From Methanocorpusculum labreanum Z (GTDB taxonomy: Archaea; Halobacteriota; Methanomicrobia; Methanomicrobiales; Methanocorpusculaceae): a stretch of DNA of 64,000 bases. Positions 14,975-23,702 of the stretch are shown piece by piece. Each line of letters starts with the position of its first letter. Position 1 is the stretch's first letter. The stretch spans positions 1,379,921 through 1,443,920 of the forward strand of contig NC_008942.1 in the NCBI RefSeq assembly GCF_000015765.1, written 5' to 3'. The position numbers and the translations under genes are program-made. Below the pieces are notes generated by a model. It made no database searches. It saw nothing but the letters and a program-made list of their open reading frames with translations, and had not been told where the DNA came from.

Positions 14975-16957
14975 ATGAAACCGAAAATATCCCTCATATT
15001 AATTGTACTGCTTCTCTCTCTCATTACTGTGTGCGGTACATCTTCGGCTTCATCCCCAGATGTTGATGAAGCTATACAAAGTGCACTTGATTACATTGCT
15101 GCCTCACAATTCCCAGACGGAGGTTTTGCGGAACCCAGCATGGTAGAAGGATCGATCGGCACCACATGGTTTGCCGTCACGGCAATTTCTTCAGCAGGAG
15201 AAGACCCGCAAACCTGGAGAGTGAATGAAAATTCCCCCCTCGATTACTGGAATTCAATTAAGGATGACGCGGATGGAACGGGAGAGATGGCAAAGAAAAT
15301 CACCTATCTTGTTCAGTTCGGAGTAGACCCTCACGATTATAACGGCCATAACTATGTGACCGATCTAAAGTCAAAGGTAAAATCCAGCGGAGAAATCGGC
15401 GACTTCATCTATACAACCTACTGGGGTATCTTCGGACTTGTTGCCACCGGTGAAGATGTCAGCACATCTGTTGCGTGGTTAAAACAACAGCAGCAGGATG
15501 ACGGAGGATTTGCCTGGGCTGAAGGCGGTGTTTCTGACAGTGACGACACAGCAGCATCGATAATGGCACTCATAGCTGGGGGAGTGAGCCCGAATGATCC
15601 GGTCATCACCAATGCAATCCAATATCTTCGTGATGTTCAGGAGCCTACTGGAGGATTCAACTACGGCTATTATTCTGAGAGCAACCTTGCTTCAACGGCA
15701 TGGGTAATTCAGGCACTCGCAGCCTGCGGAGTTGACCCTCTGACAGTTACCAATAATGGAAACAATCCGATTGATTATCTCCTCTCTCTCCAGCAGGCTG
15801 ACGGTTCATTCAAATATACCGAATATGTTGTAGACAGCCCGGTAAGTATGACGGCTCGCGCGGTGACTGCCTTGAGTGGTAAATCCTACCCGATCATGCC
15901 GCTCCAGACGGGATATGATATTAGAAGCAGTACGTATGCGGATGTAATATCCAAAACACCCGTGCCGACCGCATCTCCTGAAACTACACCTACCCCGACA
16001 TCCACAAAACCAACCGGAAAATGGAATCCGGTCACAATTACCGATGACTACGGTTACACAGTAACTATTACCGAGGAACCATCACGAATCATATCGCTTG
16101 CTCCGGCTAATACCGAAATTTTGTTTGCGCTTGGTCTTAATGACTCAATCATCGGCGTAACCGAATATTGCAACTATCCTGAGGAGGCAGCAACAAAACC
16201 CATTATTGGCGGTTATACCACGGTGAACGTTGAACGTGTGATTACCCAGGACCCTGATCTCATCTTTGCCTATTATGGGAACGGGGAAGACCTGATAAAT
16301 CATCTGAGAAATCTTGGATATCCTGTTATCACACTGAACTCGGACAGTATCGACGGCACGCTGCATGACATAGAAATTGTCGGGCAGGCAACCGGAAAAA
16401 CGACAGAAGCTCAAGAACTTGTTGACAATATGCAAGGCCGAATAGAGGACGTAAAAGAAAAACTGAAGAACGTTACAACTGCACCGCGGACGATTCACTG
16501 TATGTGGACGGATCCGTTATGGGTCTCGGGAAACAACACGTTTCAGGATGAGATGATCAAAATCGCCGGCGGCACTAATGCATTCAATGATGTTGAAGGT
16601 TGGGGTGTAGTAACACTGGAAAAACTTCTGACCACGGATCCGGAGATCATTATTGTTGATTCCGGTATGGGAATGGGAGAAGGAGGTACTGACATTCTGA
16701 AAAATTACTTTGAGGAGGAAGCAAGGCTGCAGACCCTTTCAGCAGTGAAAAATAATCAGGTTTATGTAATAAATGCAGATATTATGGACCGAGGAGGCCC
16801 TCGAATTGTAGATTGTATTGAGACACTGGCTAAAATTGAGCACCCGGAACTTTTTGGCGCGCAGGAAGATAATACATCATCCGCGTCATCACCCGGATTT
16901 TCGATTATTATAACATGTGCAGCAGTTTGCGGAATATTTTTCTTCCGAAAAAGGTGA
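14975..16957 (+). CDS. surface protein: intrinsic-factor-like alpha/alpha toroid fused to a BtuF-like corrinoid-binding domain
   Basis: A 660-residue secreted protein. Order: signal peptide (1-25); an alpha/alpha toroid of prenyltransferase/squalene-oxidase-type repeats at about 28-310, with QFPDGGF, QQDDGGFAW, TGGFNYG and QQADGSFKY motifs; a Thr/Pro linker (TPVPTASPETTPTPTSTKPT, about 325-350); a BtuF-like domain at about 352-635 nearly colinear with the 13791 protein; and a PGF-type C-terminus SSPGFSIIITCAAVCGIFFF plus RKR. The same toroid fold forms the alpha domain of animal intrinsic factor and transcobalamin. Together with the BtuF half and the BtuC/BtuD genes downstream, corrinoid capture is the best guess. 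Start at ATG 14975 because GGAAGATGA precedes it; ATG 14969 is the alternative. Confidence 0.8.
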   Translation: MKPKISLILIVLLLSLITVCGTSSASSPDVDEAIQSALDYIAASQFPDGGFAEPSMVEGSIGTTWFAVTAISSAGEDPQTWRVNENSPLDYWNSIKDDADGTGEMAKKITYLVQFGVDPHDYNGHNYVTDLKSKVKSSGEIGDFIYTTYWGIFGLVATGEDVSTSVAWLKQQQQDDGGFAWAEGGVSDSDDTAASIMALIAGGVSPNDPVITNAIQYLRDVQEPTGGFNYGYYSESNLASTAWVIQALAACGVDPLTVTNNGNNPIDYLLSLQQADGSFKYTEYVVDSPVSMTARAVTALSGKSYPIMPLQTGYDIRSSTYADVISKTPVPTASPETTPTPTSTKPTGKWNPVTITDDYGYTVTITEEPSRIISLAPANTEILFALGLNDSIIGVTEYCNYPEEAATKPIIGGYTTVNVERVITQDPDLIFAYYGNGEDLINHLRNLGYPVITLNSDSIDGTLHDIEIVGQATGKTTEAQELVDNMQGRIEDVKEKLKNVTTAPRTIHCMWTDPLWVSGNNTFQDEMIKIAGGTNAFNDVEGWGVVTLEKLLTTDPEIIIVDSGMGMGEGGTDILKNYFEEEARLQTLSAVKNNQVYVINADIMDRGGPRIVDCIETLAKIEHPELFGAQEDNTSSASSPGFSIIITCAAVCGIFFFRKR

Positions 16958-17004
16958 TTCGTGCAGAAAATATATACAATTATTTTTAAGATTATTTCAC
17001 ACCC

Positions 17005-17040
17005 CATAAGTTAATTTTTTGTCATTATATAAATTTAAAT
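17005..17040 (+). promoter_or_regulatory. putative promoter of the giant surface-protein gene
   Basis: Contains CATAAGTTAATTT (TAAGTTAA shared with 13770) followed by a strong TATA-like TTATATAAATTTAAAT at 17025-17040, about 65-75 bp before the first ATG. The surrounding 140-bp gap is very AT-rich and holds no gene. Confidence 0.4.
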
Positions 17041-17101
17041 TTCTTTTAAAATAATTATTTTAATATAATATCAATTAAGTACACTTCAACATACTGAGTT
17101 G

Positions 17102-20100
17102 ATGTGTATGAAAAAAATGCGTGAATTTCTCTATTTGTTGTTTATCATCGTCCTGATGATATGTACTATTGGCGTTGCATCTGCAGATGAACCAACAGGG
17201 CCAACGTCAGATAATGTCAGGATGCATATCTCTGTTGATGGAGGCATCGACAGTACATCTGCTGTACATGACAACAGATTGTTTATTGCAAACTGGAAAA
17301 GTATGGACTTCTCCACCACAAATGCGATGGGAGTTTTCTGTTTTGATTTAACCAATGGAGACCTGATATGGTTCCGGTCCATCGGGGAAGTGTTGTCCGA
17401 AATAACGGTTGCAGATGGACAAGTCTTTGCTGGTACAAAATCAGGAGCATTGTTTTGTCTTGATGAAGATACAGGAAATACTGTGTGGAGTGTGACCGGC
17501 ATTACAGCCGGATATTGGGGTCTGACAGGGGCCCCTCTCGTGAATGATGGTGTGGTCTATGTTACGAGCCCTACGAAGCACCAGCTTATGGGATATGACA
17601 CCAGAAATGGCAATCTTGTTTTTCAACGCGGGCTTGGGTCAAGCGGGGGAATTATCTTTACCTCACCAACACTTTCATCCTCAAACAATCTGCTTGTGAT
17701 GGATGATACCGGAATTCTTGAAATATCTCCGGCAAACGATCTGGTTAATTCCTACACACTCCCATCAGCCATTACAACCGGCAGTTCGATCGTGGCACAC
17801 GGGAACGCAGTTTATCTTAATGCAAACGGCATTCTGTACCGAATAAACACGATCGGAGAATGGACCGAGGCATGGAATGTCTCCACGCTCACTTCGACCA
17901 CACCTGTCGTAACCGACTCGGCCGTATATGTTTCCCAGGGAGGGACCCTGGCAGCATATGATATTACTTCAGGAGAGGCACTTGATGGATTTACTACGCA
18001 TGTAAGCGGAGGATCCAGCAGCTATCTCAATCCAGTGCTTGCGGGAAATACAATTTATTATGCAATGAATGCACATTGCGGAAAAGTTTTTGCAATAAAT
18101 GCAACAACAGGGGCAGAAGAATGGAACTTCAGTCTTCCGGAGAGCGGAAATCCTGGAGAAGACTACACATTCTTTGCATCCTCTCCAGTAGTGTACGGTG
18201 AAAATCTGTTCATCGGTTCAGAAGGAGCTGGATTTTATGTCATTGGAGAGGGGGATCTTATCGAAATCGACAAAACAAATGCCGCTGATCAGCCATATGT
18301 TCCCCCCGCCCCAATGACAGTGCTCTACGAGGGAACAGTACGTCTGGTGAATACCTCGGAAGGAGTGACGGTTAAAGATGCGCTCGATGCGGCAGTGTCG
18401 GCAGGAGGGTTCACCTATAATCTCACCGAATATGATACGATAAAAGACATCAATGGAATAGAAAATGCAGAGGACTGGTCGCATTCGTGGATGACCACAT
18501 ACTACAACAATAACGAAATACCGGTTTACAGCGTGCTTGACCCGGTAGTCGCCGGAGCCACCATTTCACTTCATTATGATGAGCTTGATGCATCGTGGAA
18601 TGTTGTAGGAACCCAGTATCTCGTGAATGTAACCGTAGGGAATATCAATGAACCAGCACCGTGGACAGTCATCTACGATGACACGATCGATCTCACAAAC
18701 ACATCCACGGGAGTGACGGTAAAGGATGCGCTCGATGCAGCAGTTTCGGCAGGAGGGTTCACCTATAACCTCACCGAATATGATACGATAAAAGACATCA
18801 ATGGAATAGAAAATGCAGAGGACTGGTCGCATTCGTGGATGACCACATACTACAACAATAATGACACCTCGGTCTACAGCGTGCTTGACCCGGTAGTCGC
18901 CGGAGCCACCATTTCACTCCATTATGATGAGCTCGACGCATCGTGGAATGTTGTCGGAACCCAGTATCTCGTGAATGTAACCGTAGGGAATATCGATGAA
19001 CCAGCACCGTGGACGATCATCTACGATGACACGGTCAATCTGACGAATTCTTCAACGGGAGTGACGGTAAAGGATGCACTCGATGCGGCAGTGTCGGCAG
19101 GAGGGTTCACCTATAACCTCACCGAATATGATACGATAAAAGACATCAATGGAATAGAAAATGCAGAGGATTGGTCGCATTCGTGGATGACCACATATTA
19201 CAACAATAACGAAATACCGGTCTACAGCGTTCTTGACCCGGTAGTCGCGGGAGCAACTATTTCACTCCATTATGATGAGTTCGATGCATCGTGGAATGTG
19301 ATAGGAACGGAATATATGGTCAATGTTACGGTAAACAGCATTTCAGACCTCAGCATCACAAATCCATCAACGATGGTCACGGGAGCATCTGCTGTCTTTA
19401 CTGCCCTCTCCAATTACCCGGGAAATACCACATATTCGTGGGACTTTGGCGACAATACCACCGTTGTTGAAACAAAATCCTCAGGCGTTGCCTCTACTGT
19501 TGATAAAATCTATACAAATGCCGGGACTAAAATCATCACCGTAACTGCGGAATATGATAATCGATCAGTAACAAACAGCGCTGAAATAATTGTAACAACA
19601 CCGCCATCAGCATTCGACGAATCCAACAACCTCGAAGCAAAACTTACCGGGGACTCAATCCCGGACACAACCCATATCTTCTTTACTGGGACAGATGTTA
19701 CTAACGCATCAAATGTTACGATAAGCATCTCCAGATATCAGAATCAAAGTTCAATTTCCGATGATGAGTGGCAGAATATTCAGACAAACTACACCCTACC
19801 AAACTCAAACGAAAAACCTCTCTTCATCTTAGAGATAGACTCGTCAAATGCATATGGGGTAAACAACATCCATCAGCTTAACAACTACGCCCGCCTTTCC
19901 ATTCGTCTTGCCATTGATTACGCCAATGCATCGAACGTGAGTTTCTATCGATATGTTGACGGCTCGAACGGTTATGAGCAGCTGCATTACACGATTGGAA
20001 ATGTGGCTCCGGGATGGGTGGAATTCCTTGTAGACATCCCGGGATTCTCAACAATCCTTGCAGCAATAGATGAGATCCCGGCAGATTCCAGAACAACACC

Positions 20101-20818
20101 GGTTTCATCAACGGGACCTGTGGCAAATCTCGCAACTATCAAGTATAAAACCATATATTACGGCACTATCACCGTTGATCCGGGATCATTCACCTACACA
20201 ACCACAATGGACGATAAAACATTCATCGTAAACAACCTGAGTGTTTTCGGGATACTGCATGCATCAGGAATGAATCTCCAGACAAAAGAGTGGCCAGGCG
20301 GAATCTATGTTCATTCCATCAATGGAATCGCTCAGGATGAAAATCTCAACGGGTGGCTGTATCAGGTAAACGGTCTGACAACAAGCCAGATGTCAAATAA
20401 CTACATGGTCCATGACGGAGATAAAATCGTCTGGTATTATAGTGAGAGTATGGCGTCAATACCGGAGACAAGTCAGTATGCCTACGGATTCATCGTAAAG
20501 GTCAAAGCATCCGCGGTGCCGCTGCTTAATCTTTCAGCGGCAGAAACGCCGACAATCAATCTTGGAATGCCTGAGGGCGTCACCATCAGCAGTGGGATCC
20601 CGCAGAGAATCACGGTCGACACCTCAATCACACAGGCAGGTGGGTTTGTCAACATTACCGAACACACAATAATAATTACCGAACCCGGTCTTCAGATGAC
20701 CATCCCAGTAAAGAATCTCATCAGGAGTGATGAGATAGTCACGGCTGAAATCCAGAACATGACTGCAGAACTTGTACCTGCTGCAGGCAAAATCAAAACA
20801 TCCGGAATAGAGGTGTAA
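17102..20818 (+). CDS. giant modular secreted protein: beta-propeller, three near-identical DUF4430-like repeats, PKD domain, C-terminal DUF4430
   Basis: About 1238 residues. Signal peptide (1-29); PQQ-like beta-propeller at about 35-395 (GVFCFDLTNGDLIWF, GALFCLDEDTGNTVW, GKVFAINATTGAEEW); three tandem 116-residue units at about 405-752 with VTVKDALDAA, INGIENAEDW and VVAGATISLHY; a PKD domain at about 755-830 (TYSWDFGDNTT); a region like the PGF-pre-PGF domain at about 840-995 (DTTHIFFTGTDV, GWVEFLVDIPGFSTI); and a clear DUF4430 module at about 1010-1130 (NGWLYQVNG, VHDGDKIVWYY). DUF4430 is the beta domain of intrinsic factor/transcobalamin. There is no C-terminal anchor. Many NxS/T sequons. 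Start uncertain: ATG 17102 or 17108, the signal peptide favouring either. Confidence 0.8.
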   Translation: MCMKKMREFLYLLFIIVLMICTIGVASADEPTGPTSDNVRMHISVDGGIDSTSAVHDNRLFIANWKSMDFSTTNAMGVFCFDLTNGDLIWFRSIGEVLSEITVADGQVFAGTKSGALFCLDEDTGNTVWSVTGITAGYWGLTGAPLVNDGVVYVTSPTKHQLMGYDTRNGNLVFQRGLGSSGGIIFTSPTLSSSNNLLVMDDTGILEISPANDLVNSYTLPSAITTGSSIVAHGNAVYLNANGILYRINTIGEWTEAWNVSTLTSTTPVVTDSAVYVSQGGTLAAYDITSGEALDGFTTHVSGGSSSYLNPVLAGNTIYYAMNAHCGKVFAINATTGAEEWNFSLPESGNPGEDYTFFASSPVVYGENLFIGSEGAGFYVIGEGDLIEIDKTNAADQPYVPPAPMTVLYEGTVRLVNTSEGVTVKDALDAAVSAGGFTYNLTEYDTIKDINGIENAEDWSHSWMTTYYNNNEIPVYSVLDPVVAGATISLHYDELDASWNVVGTQYLVNVTVGNINEPAPWTVIYDDTIDLTNTSTGVTVKDALDAAVSAGGFTYNLTEYDTIKDINGIENAEDWSHSWMTTYYNNNDTSVYSVLDPVVAGATISLHYDELDASWNVVGTQYLVNVTVGNIDEPAPWTIIYDDTVNLTNSSTGVTVKDALDAAVSAGGFTYNLTEYDTIKDINGIENAEDWSHSWMTTYYNNNEIPVYSVLDPVVAGATISLHYDEFDASWNVIGTEYMVNVTVNSISDLSITNPSTMVTGASAVFTALSNYPGNTTYSWDFGDNTTVVETKSSGVASTVDKIYTNAGTKIITVTAEYDNRSVTNSAEIIVTTPPSAFDESNNLEAKLTGDSIPDTTHIFFTGTDVTNASNVTISISRYQNQSSISDDEWQNIQTNYTLPNSNEKPLFILEIDSSNAYGVNNIHQLNNYARLSIRLAIDYANASNVSFYRYVDGSNGYEQLHYTIGNVAPGWVEFLVDIPGFSTILAAIDEIPADSRTTPVSSTGPVANLATIKYKTIYYGTITVDPGSFTYTTTMDDKTFIVNNLSVFGILHASGMNLQTKEWPGGIYVHSINGIAQDENLNGWLYQVNGLTTSQMSNNYMVHDGDKIVWYYSESMASIPETSQYAYGFIVKVKASAVPLLNLSAAETPTINLGMPEGVTISSGIPQRITVDTSITQAGGFVNITEHTIIITEPGLQMTIPVKNLIRSDEIVTAEIQNMTAELVPAAGKIKTSGIEV
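18314..18661 (+). repeat. 348-bp coding tandem repeat, unit 1
   Basis: In-frame unit encoding 116 residues (from MTVLYEGTV to GNINEPAP). It starts exactly 348 bp before unit 2; long stretches around 18405-18500 are nearly identical in all three units. Confidence 0.9.
18662..19009 (+). repeat. 348-bp coding tandem repeat, unit 2
   Basis: In-frame copy beginning WTVIYDDTIDLTN. It differs from unit 1 mainly in the first 20 residues and at NNNDTSVYS. Confidence 0.9.
19010..19357 (+). repeat. 348-bp coding tandem repeat, unit 3
   Basis: In-frame copy beginning WTIIYDDTVNLTN. Its last 30 residues diverge (DEFDASWNVIGTEYMVNV) where it joins the PKD domain. Confidence 0.88.
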
Positions 20819-20820
20819 AA

Positions 20821-21471
20821 ATGTCGAAAAATCACACAAAACAAATTTTTATCCTGCTGCTCATCCTCTTTGCAGTTTTTTCATATACCGGGGTTGCGAC
20901 CGCAGAAAATGAAACCACAGAGATCTCACCGATAGTATTCCTTACCTTTGATAAAATCCCGCAGGATATTATCAGCGGCACTGAAATTACAATCAACGTA
21001 TCATCGGAAATCAACCAATCCATCCTGACAACGTTAAAGGATATTGACGGAATGTCCATAACCAATATTGCATATCTGGTAAACATAACTTCAAACAAAC
21101 TGGATGTCACGAATCTTACCGGCGTGGCCATTCAGCTTCCGGTATCGCATGCCTGGACAGTAAACCAATCAGATATACGCGTGATTACGATCATGAATCA
21201 GACGGTGTCCGTAATCAATACATCATTGACAGACATAAATGACAATAATATGGATGTGTTCCAGGTAAACCTGACATCATTGCCGGATGAACTTCTCCTG
21301 GTCTCGATAACAAACACCATCATGCCCGACACACCGGTTGCAACACCCACCCATACTGCAGAAACCCAAACACAAACAGTAACACAGACTCCCGCATCTC
21401 CTGCCCCACTCCTTTGGACAGTTGGGTGCCTTGGAATCGGAATTCTTTTCGCAGCCCGCAGACGAATATGA
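20821..21471 (+). CDS. small secreted surface protein with C-terminal anchor, partner of the giant protein (inferred)
   Basis: A 216-residue protein starting 3 nt after the stop of the giant gene, so surely co-transcribed. Signal peptide at about 1-28; a beta-rich, Asn/Thr-rich body with many NxS/T sequons (30-170); a Thr-rich linker (TPTHTAETQTQTVTQTPASP); then APLLWTVGCLGIGILFAARR, one hydrophobic helix and an Arg cluster resembling an archaeosortase signal with SPAP instead of PGF. No family recognised. Because the 1238-residue protein lacks an anchor and this one has one, it may tether that protein to the envelope; this is inference from order only. Confidence 0.7.
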   Translation: MSKNHTKQIFILLLILFAVFSYTGVATAENETTEISPIVFLTFDKIPQDIISGTEITINVSSEINQSILTTLKDIDGMSITNIAYLVNITSNKLDVTNLTGVAIQLPVSHAWTVNQSDIRVITIMNQTVSVINTSLTDINDNNMDVFQVNLTSLPDELLLVSITNTIMPDTPVATPTHTAETQTQTVTQTPASPAPLLWTVGCLGIGILFAARRRI

Positions 21472-21492
21472 AAAGACATCAAATCACACACC

Positions 21493-21505
21493 TTTATTTT
21501 ACTTA
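21493..21505 (-). promoter_or_regulatory. putative operator/promoter element upstream of btuC
   Basis: The reverse strand reads TAAGTAAAATAAA, identical to 14909-14921, placed 23-35 bp before the btuC ATG. The position also suits a promoter core, so an operator role is unproven. Confidence 0.4.
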
Positions 21506-21528
21506 ACACAAACAACATATACACAATT

Positions 21529-22476
21529 ATGCTTCGCCACCCCGTTCTTCTCCTACCCGTGCTTCTCATCGTTCTTCTGATAAGCATTGTCCTCACCACC
21601 TGTATTGGAGTGTCGGGGTTTTCTCTTCTCACCTTTGACTCGGAGATGATTCGAAAACTGATTTTTGAAGTCAGGCTCCCGCGGGTGATTGGGGCACTTC
21701 TGGTAGGTGGGGGGCTTGCCGCCGCCGGCTGCGTGATGCAGGGACTTTTCAGAAACCCAATGGCGGACCCATATATCATCGGAACTTCGACCGGCGGCGC
21801 TCTTGGGGCGGCCTGCGCGATTGTTTTTCTCGGAGGATTACTCATGCCGCTCTTTGCCTTTATCGGAGCAGCCGCTTCAACGATCACCGTATATCTCATA
21901 TCTCAGAGGAACGGACGGATGGCAGTCGAAACCCTGTTATTATCGGGAATCGCAGTTTCGCTTTTCCTTTCTGCCATGCTCTCCTTCATCATGTACTTGT
22001 CCGGAAACAGTCTTCACCAGATCATGTTCTGGATGATGGGCGGATTCTGGAACATGTACTGGGACGATGTAGGGCTCGCGCTCTTAATTCCGGCGGCAGC
22101 GGTCATTCTCTACCTCTTTTCCCGTGATCTGAACGTTATGGCACTTGGAGAGGAGGAGGCGATCCATCTTGGCGTGAACACGGAACGAACCAAAAAAATT
22201 CTGCTCATGGTAGCCACATTTATTACTGCCATCGCAGTATCCATATCAGGATGCATCGGATTTATCGGACTCATAATCCCTCACATTATGCGGATCTTCA
22301 CCGGCCCAGACCACAGAATCCTTCTTCCGGCATCCGTGCTGGCAGGAGCCATTCTCCTCATGTGGGCTGATACCTTTGCCAGAACACTTCCCGTCGAGAT
22401 CCCCGTTGGGATCGTTACTGCATTTCTCGGAGCTCCGTTCTTTATTTACCTGCTTCGCAGGAGGACGCGGGTATGA
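21529..22476 (+). CDS. btuC: BtuC/FecCD-type ABC transporter permease (corrinoid uptake)
   Basis: A 315-residue integral membrane protein with about nine or ten hydrophobic helices. FecCD-family signatures: IRKLIFEVRLPRVIGALLVG, AAGCVMQGLFRNPMADPYIIG, the cytoplasmic-loop LGEEEAIHLGVNTERTKK that contacts the ATPase, and the C-terminal ISGCIGFIGLIIPHIMR. It forms the channel for the corrinoid passed on by the BtuF-like proteins. The next gene starts inside its last codon (ATGA overlap). Vitamin B12 rather than siderophore is favoured by the toroid and DUF4430 neighbours, not by the permease itself. Confidence 0.88.
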   Translation: MLRHPVLLLPVLLIVLLISIVLTTCIGVSGFSLLTFDSEMIRKLIFEVRLPRVIGALLVGGGLAAAGCVMQGLFRNPMADPYIIGTSTGGALGAACAIVFLGGLLMPLFAFIGAAASTITVYLISQRNGRMAVETLLLSGIAVSLFLSAMLSFIMYLSGNSLHQIMFWMMGGFWNMYWDDVGLALLIPAAAVILYLFSRDLNVMALGEEEAIHLGVNTERTKKILLMVATFITAIAVSISGCIGFIGLIIPHIMRIFTGPDHRILLPASVLAGAILLMWADTFARTLPVEIPVGIVTAFLGAPFFIYLLRRRTRV

Positions 22477-23702
22477 CGCCAACGATTTCGGCAGACAATA
22501 TTTCTGTGAAATACGGGGATCATCGTGTTATCGAACAGTTCTCTCTCGCTGTTGATCAGGGCGGATTCATCGGGATCCTCGGGCCGAACGGATGCGGCAA
22601 GACAACATTTTTGCGTGCCCTTTCCAGAATATTGAAACCGGATCAGGGAGCGGTTTTCATTGAAGGCCTGGACGCAGAATCATATGATTCCCGTACTCTC
22701 GCAAAAACGATTGGGTGCGTCGGGCAGGAAACTGATGTCGCATTTCCATTCACGGTACGGGAGATCGTTTTTATGGGAAGATATCCGCATATTGGAAAAC
22801 TCGCCCCATTATCGCCAAAAGATCTGGCAATCGCCGATGAAGCGATGAAAACCACAAACACGTTTCCTCTCGCAGACAGGTTGATCACCGAGGTTTCGGG
22901 CGGAGAACGGCAACGTGTCCTGATTGCGAGAACACTGACCCAGCAGCCGAAGATCCTCCTTCTTGACGAACCAACATCCCATCTCGATATCAATCATCAG
23001 ATAGAAATCATGGACCTTATCCGGGACCTTACGCCGAAGATCACGGTCATTGGCGTCTTTCATGATCTGAATCTGGCATCGTACTTCTGTGATAGGATCG
23101 TGCTGATGAAGCAAGGTAAAATTCTCGCAGTCGGGACCCCCATGGAAGTCCTGACACCGGAAAAAATCCGGGAGAGTTTTTCAATTGGCATGATGGTGTC
23201 AATCCACCCGCTTACCGGAAAACCGCACCTCATGCCTGAGTATGGTGTTCAGCCAACACCCGCCTCCACCCGCATCCATGTGATCTCCGGAGGTGGAACG
23301 GGGACTGAGATCCTCCATACCTTATGTCTGCATGGATTTTCCGTATCTGCCGGTGTTTTGGCGGCGAACGACTCGGACTGTCTTGCAGCAGTGAAACTCG
23401 GTTTGGAAACGATCATCGAACCGCCGTTTGCCGTCGTGAGTGACAAATCAGTTCAAAAACTGAAGCTGATGCTGGCCAGCGCGGATAAAATCGTGGTCAC
23501 AGGCATGCCAGTAGGATACGGCAATCTGGCAAATCTGAAAGCTCTCACCGAAGTTTCTAAACCAGTATATCTTTTCGGGGAGGGGGACGATTACACAAAC
23601 GGCGAAGCGACACACATCCGCAGAGCCCTCATCGAAAACGAAGCAGTGATTGTACCCGGCATCACGGCCCTTATGAAGATACTGTACGCCGGAAATCCAT
23701 GA
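22473..23702 (+). CDS. btuD: BtuD-type ABC ATPase with an extra C-terminal domain
   Basis: A 409-residue protein; a plain BtuD/FecE ATPase is about 250-260. Residues 1-255 hold the ATPase: Walker A GPNGCGKTT (about 37-45), signature VSGGERQR, Walker B ILLLDEPTSHLDI, switch His in VFHDLNLASY. Residues about 265-409 form a second domain with a glycine-rich start (IHVISGGGTGTEIL) and alternating strand-helix segments (KIVVTGMPVGYGNLAN, KPVYLFGEGDDY), a Rossmann-like fold of unknown role, possibly sensing a ligand. It overlaps btuC by 4 nt and the TIM-barrel gene by 4 nt. Confidence 0.88.
   Translation: MTPTISADNISVKYGDHRVIEQFSLAVDQGGFIGILGPNGCGKTTFLRALSRILKPDQGAVFIEGLDAESYDSRTLAKTIGCVGQETDVAFPFTVREIVFMGRYPHIGKLAPLSPKDLAIADEAMKTTNTFPLADRLITEVSGGERQRVLIARTLTQQPKILLLDEPTSHLDINHQIEIMDLIRDLTPKITVIGVFHDLNLASYFCDRIVLMKQGKILAVGTPMEVLTPEKIRESFSIGMMVSIHPLTGKPHLMPEYGVQPTPASTRIHVISGGGTGTEILHTLCLHGFSVSAGVLAANDSDCLAAVKLGLETIIEPPFAVVSDKSVQKLKLMLASADKIVVTGMPVGYGNLANLKALTEVSKPVYLFGEGDDYTNGEATHIRRALIENEAVIVPGITALMKILYAGNP

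Noticed and set aside
18314-19357. CRISPR-like repeat array
   Set aside because: The repeats are 348-bp in-frame coding units, not short repeats with spacers. No CRISPR array or cas gene was seen anywhere in the window.
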